From: Oscheius onirici
Lineage: Eukaryota > Nematoda > Chromadorea > Rhabditida > Rhabditidae
Assembly (NCBI GenBank): GCA_932521025.1
Contig: OW051468.1
Location: 9,694,719-9,758,718 of the forward strand
Direction of reading: 5' to 3'
DNA length: 64,000 nucleotides
Below the pieces are notes generated by a model that was not told the origin of the DNA, made no database searches, and saw only the letters and a list, made by a program, of their open reading frames with translations. The position numbers and the translations under genes are program-made. This document shows positions 35,801-45,465 of the stretch, piece after piece (position 1 is the first letter of the stretch; each line of letters begins with the position of its first letter).

Positions 35801-37352
35801 AAAAATTTCGAAGCCGTAGATATCGAGAATTCCGACAGAGAGACCGGAATCTTTACCAGATGAAACGGCAAGAGCTTTGTTCACAACGGATACTGAAGAG
35901 ATTAATCTCAAGACAAAAAAAATTTACCCAAATGGTCGAAGAGCCTGGAATAGATGGCTTTGACCCACGCATCTCTTGTATAATTTGCCTGTTCCACATT
36001 TAAATTTACGTCAATTTCTTCCGTCTTGTTGCCCCATCTGGAAGAAACGAATAACTTGTTTTGTTTTCAGGAATTCTCACTTGCTCTCCAATTTCTTTGA
36101 GGTGAGCTTGTGTTTGATCGTAGCAGATGGAATTCCCAATAAGAAGGAAGGGTATTCCAAATCTGCAAATGATGACTTATAAATGTTTTGAATATTCTCA
36201 TATTCTCAAAAACTGAGCTTACATTAATGATCACAGCAATGGGAAAAACTCACAGTCATCGCTCTGTACAGCAGCAAAATTCCTGTCCTCGACGAAAGAA
36301 ATGTTTCCCAGATGAAGTACAGCTGAGACGAGTTGAAGTACTTCCAGCTGCTGGGCTTCGTTGAATCCGACTACGCCCATAGCATGCAGGGTGCTTTGGA
36401 ACTCTTTGGCATCGTCTGTATCGTGGGCTTTGGTCACGCCGCTCTGGTTCAGATACTGGTAGTAGTCGAGCTCTCCAATGCCCAGATTCTCTGAAAATGG
36501 TCATTTATACATTCTGCTTCAGATCTTACTCTTAAGATTCTGGTCGGCTCCTGCAATCATCTGGTAGAAAATGTGAAAATTTCTGTCTCCTTTGCTCTGT
36601 CTCACCACTCGAGACTTTTCCAGAAGAAAGTTTGACAACTAAAGTGAAATATGATCACAGAGTATTTGACTACTCACTTTTCCTCCCACCGGTTCTCCTC
36701 CTCGGCTGAAAATAATCTCCACATACTTTCCGAACCGAGAAGAGTTCCAATTGCGAATTGTGGCAGCATTTCCGAAGGCTTCCAGAAGAGGATTCGATTG
36801 GAGAATGACCTCTTTCACGTGCTAAATTTAAAAAAAAGTAAAGGAGACTCTTAGTAATCAGACGAACCTGAACACTCTTCCCTCCACCAGATATCCTCGA
36901 GATGTAGTTCATGATATATTTTGCTGCAACTGTCTTTCCGGCACCCGATTCTCCAGAAATGATCACACATTGTGACTCGTTGTCAATTAGCATATTTCTG
37001 AACTTTCTCTAGAAAAGGATCAAAAATGTAGCTCTACCTATACATGTTGTCAGCGAGAGCATATATGTGCGGCGGGTTCTCGTACTGTGCCGCTCCCTGG
37101 TACTGTTCCATGTCCTTTTCAGTAAAGTATGGCATCTGTTTAAATGGATTGACTGAGATCAAAACTGGGCCGATGTACGTCTGAAAGTTTTGATTCTTTC
37201 GGTTCGATATCATCTCTTACGAATATACTGTTCCCGTGTAGTCTCTTCTTCAAATTTTCCACAATCGCTTCCTCTGAGAGCTTCGACAGCAGAACCATGT
37301 CATCCACTCCCACATGCTGTACATTGACGTTACTTTGCCAATGAAAAACCAT
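32838..37352 (-). CDS. MYO1E: Long-tailed class I myosin with SH3 (MYO1E/F type)
   Basis: An actin-based motor linking membranes to the cortex in endocytosis and adhesion. The start [20 protein letters not shown] matches the class after its first few residues. Motor motifs: [13 protein letters not shown]-loop [20 protein letters not shown], then FGKYVE-type switch I region, [20 protein letters not shown] and [10 protein letters not shown]. An IQ-type neck ([18 protein letters not shown]) follows. The TH1 lipid-binding tail starts [20 protein letters not shown], the TH2 region is Pro-rich ([20 protein letters not shown]), and the C-terminal SH3 reads [44 protein letters not shown]. The ATG lies directly behind TTTTCCAG, so it follows an intron or trans-splice acceptor. 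A further upstream coding exon cannot be ruled out. Confidence 0.94.
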
Positions 37353-38270
37353 CTGGAAAACAACTTCTGAATAATGAAAAAAGTGAATGTGTGATTTGGA
37401 GGTTTATGTGGATCGGAGAGAAAGAGAAGAAGAAGCCCGAGGCTTGGGAAACAAAGCTGGCGGGAAATTCGGGCCCGCACACTCTGCAAACAGAACAAAC
37501 ATCGATCGTTTGTCCTTTTTGCATGATAAGGGGAAAGGCAACTTCGTTGAGACATCAATAACGTACGATTTTTCAGTAAAAGCCGCTTAAAAAGTTCGTC
37601 AGAAGGACTTGAAATGTCTTTCACACACGTTGTTTTGCAATTTCTGCTGAAACACTACCCCAACCTACATATTTCTCTCAGAGTATTGAGCTTCAAAGTT
37701 GTGAAAACAAAACTGTCAGCTGGCTTTAAATTGTGATATAGAACCTCTGATGAAAATAAAAGCAGATTCAGCCAAAAGTTACCGTATCTCCACCTCCGTC
37801 TATGTACAATAATTAGGTTTGCGTCCAAACCTAAAGAAAAATGTGAAAAGAAAAGTCGGAGTGACTCAAAAGAAGACATCTGGAGACGATTGAGTCACAG
37901 AATTGGTCTGAAAGAGTTGAAAATGTGCGTCAGCTGGTCTGACTCATGGAAGTGGCCGGGTCAACAAGCCCCACAATCCGGACAATCGGTCGGGAAAAGA
38001 CGAGCGGCGGAGAATTATATGGAAAGAGGAGGTGAAGTGGTCAAGATGACAGGTGAATGGAGGCTAATACCCAACGGGCAGGACGCTCCCTATTCGGTTT
38101 CAAGGTGGCTGGCCTGAGTCATCGATCAATACGGCACGGTATTAGTGCCGCCAAAATTGGATACCTGCTGTCTTCTACCTTCTCCTAGATGCAACTGGAA
38201 TAAAATTTAATTTACAAGATGAGTAGAACAAATAAATAAATGAGATCAAGTTACATATAAAAAGAGTTTT
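37353..38270. other. Gap between the myosin 5' end and the MBT gene 3' end
   Basis: About 0.9 kb with no supported gene. It should hold the promoter and 5' leader of the myosin gene on its left side. An imperfect hairpin GGCACGG...AGTGCC lies near 38133-38150. Nothing else stands out. Confidence 0.4.
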
Positions 38271-41004
38271 TTACTTTTTCAACTTCTTCTTCGTTGGCTC
38301 TCCTTCTTCAACGTAGCCTTTCGGCTTCTCCAATTTGAAGCCGTGTAATTCGCACCAGCCAAGAGGAAGAAGATCCTTTGAACTGAGAAGGGCCAAAAGT
38401 TTCTTTTCAGTTATAAAAACGTACTCTATGTCAAAATATTGGTCGTAACCATTTTCCCAACCGTCGAAATGTACCATGATGAGACGTCCTTTGATGCCGA
38501 CAACGGTCGCAGGGCAGACGAGCAAATTTTCGACCATGTCCGAAGCTTCCAGTTTGGCTCCAATCTGAAAATCAACCTTGAGCCTAAACTGTTTTGAAGC
38601 TTACCTTGAACTCGGCCAATCTTGTAGTAGAAGGGGCTGCTTTGAAGAAGTTTTCCGGGGCGGCTGAAGCCTTGGTTTCCTTGAGGTATTCGGTCCAGTC
38701 GAAATTGTCCTCGTCTGAATTGTCACCTATCAAAAATGAGTAAGACAGAAAGCTACCTTCAGGATTCATGAGTTCCAACCAGTGTTTTTGAGCATATCCG
38801 ACGGGGAACATCAGTGGCGAGGTGCAGTGCAGAGGAATACAATCCGACTCCATGTCGGGCCCGTCAATGCCAATTTTCAGATATCCGTCCTGAATTTTTC
38901 AGTTAAATTAAGTGAATTAGCTTACTTCTAACAGCTCAAGTACTGTTGCCACATGTAAGTCTCTAACAGTCGATCCAAGAGGATCCATCAATTCGAATTT
39001 CATTCCTTTCTGCCATCCAGAACTTGTTTCGGTCTAAAAAGTGTCTAAAAATGTAAGAGATGTAATGTGATACGTTATGTTTCTTCCATTCTGTCAGCTG
39101 TTCCGGTGTGACGTCATTCGGATGGTACTGTGGCTTGGCTCCGTTCCTCTGTGCCTCGGCAATGTTCTGAGCATGTCTCTTGTAATCCGACTTGGCTGCA
39201 ATGTCGTAATTATTCCTGGCAGCCCATCCAACGGGGAGCAGGAAGAAGCTGCTCTGATCAACCCAGAAGTCGTTTTCGGCTCCGTACTGAAAGAAGTGGA
39301 TAAATTAGACAAGAACTTGCCTGTCGATCATCTTCAGACTGAGTGTCGCAGTCGTTTTTCATGACAACCACGTTGACTCTTCGACCTATGACAGCTTTAA
39401 TACGAGCCGGACGAACTCTTGATGACACGGAATAGTCGAGAAGTTCGAGACGCTGGCCAACCTGAATAAGTTCATTTCAAAATATAGAAGATCAGTCACC
39501 TTTAGACGGCTCTGTTGATTGATTTTGTCTCTGTCGTTAAAGAACTCATCATCGACGGTTTGATAGAATTCGATGCCTTTCAGCAGCTCTTCCATGGCCT
39601 TTTCGAAATCGCCCTCTTCTTTCCATCTGGCTTCCAGAAATGCTGGTGGAATACAGACATTGTCATCGTCGGCGTCGAAGTCACTGAAAGAAAGTCAATG
39701 CATATCTTACGGGGAAACATACGAGAGTCCATGGACGCCTTTGGATCCGATGTTAACGAAGAAGTCGTGTTCTGCCTCGTCATGATTGGCGCCAATCCAC
39801 CGCATCAAAGCTCTGTAGCCGACAATCTTGAAAACGAAAGACTTCAAGAAGAAATAACAAAAACCTAACCTTTTTGACAGTAGCTAACCAAAGAACTCGA
39901 ATACGGGGATCAAGGGCACGTTTGTAGTCCTTCACCTCGACGAAAAGCTGGAAAAAATTGTATTGAGCGTTCGAAAAAGTCACAAACCACAATGGGAGCC
40001 AGGGGATTGGAAATGTGTTCGATGTACTCGCGGAGGACGTGATCCCGGAAGACTGCGACTGGAACAGCCTTCTCCGGACAGCCGACTGGCTTCTCGGTCG
40101 TGTTTTCATCTACAACTATTTCTAAAACAATGGTTGATATAAAATATATGGAAGTGGTCTACTTTTTAGGAAGTCGTTCCAGTGATACGACTCGGCATAG
40201 TTTGAGCTCTTCGTTACATTGTCGACATGCTCAATGTCGAAAATTAGAGGCATAGCCTGAAAAAAGACGACTAAACTGCTGAGTGATATAGAAAAAGGCA
40301 AAGTTAGTCGAGTAAAAGAGTTTAAATGGCGGTGACTGCTTACAATTCGCTGGGACAAATCTCCTCGCGTTGAGACCAACAATATAGCTCTCGTTCTTTG
40401 CCAAACTTATGAACTAGCTATCAGAGTTATTTTTGTTAGATTTTTAGCATGAAATTAATGGAGGAAGCAGTGATAATGTATCGTTTTTTGTGAAAAGAGT
40501 TCATTTCTATGCGTTTTTTGGTTGTACTGCAGTAGGCGCCTCAGTTCGTTCAAACTTCCTTGAAGTTTCTTTTTTCTCCATTTTTCTTCTATTTTTGGCA
40601 TTTCTAAGCAAGTTCATCGAGTTCTGCGTGTAAAAAACCTCCTGGACGTAAAATTTGGTCGAAAATAACATGAAACAGACGCTTTCCCTTCATAAACCGT
40701 TCTCGGTAATTTTCCTATTTCTAACTTTTTTTCGACCAATGTGAACACCAAGGGGGTTGTTTTACACGCTGAATCGATTAAATACGGTAACAAACTTGGA
40801 AAATGAAAGAAAACAGGTGAAAAACAAAGATATATAGGCAAATTAAAAAATGGCGTCAATTTTTTTGAACGAACTGAAGCGCCTACTGCAGTACAACCAA
40901 ATGTTCTTTTAGGAAATGAAAAAGAAACCTTTGCATACTGTACCAGGTTTTATCGTGGTGAGACCCAAATTAGCGCCCAGTCCTTTAAACCAACCTCCAA
41001 ACAT
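38271..41004 (-). CDS. Four-MBT-repeat chromatin protein (LIN-61/SFMBT type)
   Basis: Reads methylated histone tails and represses genes in relatives such as LIN-61, SFMBT and MBTD1. Four MBT-like repeats are seen: YHWNDFLK, then PIVVCDFF and RALMRWIGANHDEAEHDFFV; then FNDRDKINQQSRLKVGQRLELL, WVDQSSFLFPVGWAARN; then GMKFELMDPLGSTVRDLHVA, DGPDMESDCIPLHCTSPLMF, PVGYAQKHW; and last FKIGAKLEASDMVENLLVCP, VHFDGWENGYDQYFDIEYVF, LLPLGWCELHGFKLEKP. It ends in a basic tail KKKLKK. A start at 40253 (MPLIFDIEHVDN) is possible behind TTTTTTCAG. I prefer two more 5' exons (to 41004, MFGGWFKGLGANLGL) because phases agree and the start then lies 195 bp from the divergent PTCD3 gene. That choice puts a palindromic element inside intron 1. 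Confidence 0.85.
40517..40901. mobile_element. Inverted-repeat element (family D)
   Basis: Terminal inverted repeats of about 37 bp, starting TTTGGTTGTACTGCAGTAGG and going on GCGC.TCAGTTCGTTCAAA, are nearly perfect. The 310-bp middle has no coding capacity. No clear target duplication is visible because the flank is T-rich. It lies in the inferred first intron of the MBT gene (40406-40928). Confidence 0.85.
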
Positions 41005-41199
41005 TGTTCTGCTGCCACTTCAATAAATTTACAATTTTTTTTACTTCATACTATGGTGCAGACAAATGTAACCCCAGACGCTAAACTGTTGAAATAAAGA
41101 AAGCAAACTTGTTGAGGAGTTATCTTTCTGTGTTTTCGTCATGTTATCATGCTTTTCACTTTTCACTACGTCTTCTTTCCTCTAGTTTCTTCCTAGAAC
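41005..41199. promoter_or_regulatory. Divergent promoter region MBT / PTCD3
   Basis: A 195-bp gap if the longer MBT model is right. A TTTCTTCCTAG site ends a few bases before the PTCD3 ATG and may be a trans-splice acceptor. Confidence 0.35.
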
Positions 41200-43707
41200 A
41201 TGAAGCGGGTAATTTTTACCAAATCGAGCTCATTCGGAAGATGTTTACTGTCGTCTGCGGCTGCGAAGAGCCGATTACCTGCAGATATCACCATTCCTCT
41301 AGCAATCGAAGTATTTCTGTCTATTTCTAATATAAATTATCATTTTAGCGATCTCCAACAGCTGTACTGGAAGCACTCTCGTCCACAGTTGGCGTTGATC
41401 CAACAGCTCCTCATTTCGCCTTCGTCGATGATCCCGCTATGATTCCGAGCACTACTAAAAGCAAGCTGTATTACTTTTCTGCCAAGGTATTTTTTTCATA
41501 CAATTGTAAGTAAACTTTTTTGAGGAAATGGGCAAACGAGCAGCTCGTCAGCTGGCAGAAGAATGGCCGACACTTTTTGCTTTTGATAGAGACCAGCCCG
41601 AACTTACTGCCTTCCGTCCGAAAAAAGCTACCGAACAGCTCGAGGTTTGCTTTAATTTTTGTGTTCTTACACTGGAATACAGGAAAATGCTGCTGTGGAA
41701 GCCGAAAAGAAAGAGGTATCGTGGACAGAAGCTGTAGCTGCATTCAAAGAGATGAAAAAAGCTGGAACTAAGCCAACTCTCAGCACGATGAACAATCTTC
41801 TTCGATCGGCAAATTCGGTAAGCTTTGCTCAATTTTGTTTGTTCATTTTTTCAAGGCTCCAAACAGTCTCCTCGCCATACAACAGGTTGTCGGAGAAATG
41901 ACCGTTTTGAAGATTGTTCCCTCTCTCACCTCTTACAGACTGATGATCGGTCATACAATCGAAAACTGGCCGAGTGATAAAGAACTGGAAAACAAGGAAT
42001 CCGTGAAATACACAAAATTGGTACGTTTTCTTCATTTCTGATGTCAATGAGCATGTTTTTTTCAGCAGCTCGTTCTTACCTGGCTTGTAGAAATTCTTGA
42101 AGAGCTCGAACAGCGCAACGTGCTCGAAATTGAAGGAAGCCAAGACTATGACTTCTTTTACGTGGCTATGATTGCAGCCAGAAGGTATAGTTTGTTACGG
42201 TTTTCCTGATCAGCGAAAAATTCGTTACCGAACTCTTTTGGAAGTAACTGACTTTGAGTACTCAGCTATCTTTTTAATTGGTAGAAAAGTTTATTGGCTG
42301 AGTATCCAACGTCGCAAATTTCACTGCGTTACAGACTGCTAGGAATCCTCTAACAAATCCAGTTTATAGATCAGAAAACCTGGCTATTGCCGAAAAAGTT
42401 ATGAATCTGTACGAATCAGAGAAGAACAAGGTGAAGATGCCGTTTTTCGACACGGAGGACGGGTAAGCCTCATATTTTCCTCTCCTGAAAATCTATTTAG
42501 ATTTTATCGCAATTATCTGGCTCTTTACGTCGATACGACCAATTCCATTGAGGGCATCACTGAAAAGTACAAGTCGTTTGTTCCGCGACTGGTTGGTGGA
42601 AATCGAGTAATTGCACAAAAAATTTCGGAAAAGCTAAAAGTTCGAATATTTTTTTAATTAGATCATTTCACCTTTCCAGACGATGCCACATTGGCCACTT
42701 CTACGTCGTGTAGTTGAAGATGGCATCACTGCACGCTTCATAGCTGACTCGAAAAGCGCAGGAATGTTCAGAAACAGCCTGATCACCTTTCCTTACCAGG
42801 TTTGTTCCCACTTTCTGTCGTAAATAAAACAATGTTACAGAATCTCAGTGTGACAGAACGTGATGAATATCGTGACCTTATTGTGCGTCTAGTCGACATC
42901 TGGACCGAGCTGAGTAATTTCACAGAAGAATTCAACAAACGGCTCCAAGTTAAATTTTCTCCACAGTCTGTAAGTATTCGGACTTTTGACCGTAATCCGA
43001 TAGCTGCCTAAATGTGGTGACCCCAGAAGAAGGAGAAATGAAGCATATATAGGGGTTTATGACTGCTGTCCAGTTGTTTATCTTTCTCTACCGATTCACA
43101 CTTTAGCGGCAAAAGATTGCTCAACTAACAATAGGCTATGCAGCAGAGTCAAATTTTAGCGACGTGTTTTTTCTGAGTACCCAATTAAAGCGTGGTAAAT
43201 CGTGGCAACTGGGTCTTGAAACAAATACTATTGGATTAGGGTCTAATGGAAAAACTTGCATTATCTGTTTTGAGCAAACCCTATCGTATCTTCAGATTTC
43301 CGAATGTGCTTTGCTGCTAAATCGAGTTGGAGAAGCTGACCGTGGCTATAAAATGCTGGAAATGCTTATGGACCCAGAAAATAGCCACGGTGACAATACT
43401 ACAATTATTGCCACCGGTCACGCTCGTCAAAGCGCCATGGCTGAACTTTTTGAGACGGCTCTCCACGAAAAAGACGTTTACAGGTAAACATTTTAATTGT
43501 TGTTTTATTTACGTTTCTAGAGCGTCCATTTGTCTGGAAGTGATGAGCCAATATACCTCAAAAAATAAACTGGATATGTTGGCTAGAAGAATACACGATT
43601 CGTTAGTTTTTTACTTTTTTGCTTCCAAAACATTGTCTTTTAGATGTAAACTGACAGAAAATCAGGCCAGAATCATCAACGGCTTCGTCCGCCTGAGACC
43701 TGAATAG
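41200..43707 (+). CDS. PTCD3: Mitochondrial small-ribosomal PPR protein PTCD3 (mS39)
   Basis: A pentatricopeptide-repeat subunit of the mitochondrial 28S ribosome that helps mRNA binding. The N-terminus MKRVIFTKSSSFGRCLLSSA is a good mitochondrial presequence. Downstream exons include SPTAVLEALSSTVGVDPTAP, KLYYFSAKEMGKRAARQLAE, EWPTLFAFDRDQPELTAF and WTEAVAAFKEMKKAGTKPTL with STMNNLLRSAN, which matches PTCD3 order (KEGRKAARRFI...; [21 protein letters not shown]). Later helices include GFYRNYLALYVDTTNSIEGI, MPHWPLLRRVVEDGITARFI and VSECALLLNRVGEADRGYKM. The protein ends IINGFVRLRPE. About 13 exons, some boundaries uncertain in the 42.2-43.2 kb part. The alternative start at 41109 is less likely. 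Confidence 0.85.
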
Positions 43708-43797
43708 ATTTTTTGTCCTAGATAGGCTTTGTTGCTATTGTTATATTTTTGGTTGAAATGAAAATGATTTTGTAACAAATTTAACATCAATAACAGA

Positions 43798-44545
43798 TTA
43801 ATACGGCTTGAAACTGCGGGCATTTTTCAGTAGCTGCAGTCGTTTCTTGTCTTCTTCGAATTTGGCCTTCAGCTCTTGGGCTTCTGCAGTTTTCGCATAA
43901 AAAAAAACTAAGATGGACTCGCTTTTTACTTTTGAATTTTTCGCCTCAAACGAGTAGAACGGAACATCTGCATTTTTCTTCTTCTTTTTCAATCCACCAG
44001 TCAGAGGAACATCAGTTTTTCGAACTTTCACGACTTTGGCTACCTGAAATGCTATTTTTTCGAAATGACTAAAAAATACCTTTTTACATGCTTTTGTCAC
44101 GGTGATCCAACCCTCTTCATCTGGCTCAGTAAACTTCTTTCTGGCTTCTCGTTTGGCCTAAAATACTTCAGGTTTATTAAAATGTTGGAAATTTAATTTG
44201 ATGCGGCAGGAGTTTTTAGGTTACTGAAGAAGACAGTTGTCTTGATATCTCGGGAAGACGCACGGTTTATTTCAGACAGTTGATTCAAAAATTTCAATAA
44301 TGGCAGGATTTGCAAAAAAAGATGAATCATTTGAACTGGACGAACCTCAATCACTTGCTGATCGTGCTGCTGCATGAACAGATCCACCTTCTCTTGAAGC
44401 TCTTCCGCACTCATGAACATCGAACGATACTTTTTCAAGGATTCTGTATACACAAAATATACACATTTGAAACCAAATAAGACATACTTAGCAACACGGA
44501 ATCGGAGTAGTCGTGAGTGGGAGGAGGCGCAACGTCGTCCGTCAT
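43798..44545 (-). CDS. RRP7A: RRP7-like rRNA-processing protein lacking its RRM
   Basis: A pre-40S (UTP-C) biogenesis factor in other eukaryotes. Start MTDDVAPPPTHDYSDSVL, then KSLKKYRSMFMSAEELQEKV and DLFMQQHDQQVIE, AKREARKKFTEPDEEGWITV and TKACKKVAKVVK. The end is the diagnostic C-terminal helix LKAKFEEDKKRLQLLKNARS followed by FKPY, against human ...LRKKFEEDKQRIELLRAQRKFRPY. DEEGW.TV is also conserved. The N-terminal RRM-like half of RRP7A, about 150 residues, is absent: the ATG follows TCTTAG|GTAAA, an acceptor-like site, and the upstream sequence is a transposon copy starting about 117 bp away. Either the gene is truly shortened or its 5' exons lie beyond the element and I cannot find them. 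Confidence 0.85.
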
Positions 44546-45465
44546 TTTACCTAAGAACAGAGGTTGGACGGAATAAGAAGGAAAGAGACGAGAAAGGATG
44601 AAGCGAAAAAGAAAGAAAATGAACTTGAGGTGAAGCGAGATAAGCGAAATATAATAAAAGATATACTTGGGCGTCGAGTCAAAAATCTCGACTCGATTCC
44701 GATTCGAGTCCGACTCGGGGACCATGTCGAGTCGAGTCGGGTCCGACTCGGATTCGATTCCGAGTCGAGTCGAGTCAAAAATATTCGGTTCATTTTTTTC
44801 GAAAAAAGTTTCAGAAACTAACGTGAAAACGTAAAATACTACTATAAAACAACTATAAAACGCGAAATATTAGTTACAGCCCGTTAGAATCGATGTTTTA
44901 CTTGACTCGAGAACCATCTCGAGTCGAGTCGAGTCCGACTCGAGGCCGATTTGAGTCAGACTCGGAATCGAGTCGAGTCGCCCAAGTATAATAAAAGACT
45001 TGTCGCCGGAAAGTCCTGTAAGGATGTTTTCCACTCGGTCCTGAAACACTCTTTACCTACCTATCTCATGGCAGTTCTTATCCTAAATTCTCCTTCTTTG
45101 TTTTCCGGCGCTATTTTATACCATTGTGTCCTGTTTTTTTTCATGTTCTAAAGGGCAAAACACATCCATGAATGGGTCGAAAATTAGCGTAAAGTGCAAG
45201 TGTGAAAAGGCATATCGTCGCAAAAAAAATCCTACATGTCTAAAAAAAGATTTTTATCGAAACAATACGAGTTAGAAAAAATGTAAACGAAATCGGCTTT
45301 TAAATTCGTTTAGACTCGCCTCTGTGTGAAACGCGCTGCAGACGAATGCGTACACTATTTAAAATCAAGCGAATCATACTTTCCTTGGTAATTCTTTCGT
45401 ATTTTTTTTTACAATTAATTTGTATCGTTTTCAGCCTAGAATCACGTGCATGGTGCACAGTTATA
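44546..45465. other. Divergent gap RRP7-like / USP48 with a mobile element
   Basis: About 0.9 kb. The left third is a hAT-like element (44662-44990). The rest is AT-rich with no supported gene. A TTTTCAG at about 45428-45434 precedes the USP48 ATG by about 30 bases. Confidence 0.45.
44662..44990. mobile_element. hAT-like MITE (family C, copy 2)
   Basis: Terminal inverted repeats TATACTTGGGCG(TCGAGTC) at both ends and a perfect 8-bp duplication ATAAAAGA at 44654-44661 and 44991-44998. The body, 329 bp, is again rich in GAGTCGA and GACTCGA/TCGACTC blocks with an AT-rich central part, slightly longer than copy 1 at 30150-30403. The perfect duplication suggests a fairly recent insertion. Confidence 0.95.

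Noticed and set aside
35431-36003. 190-codon plus-strand frame
   Set aside because: It is the antisense shadow of myosin motor-domain exons.
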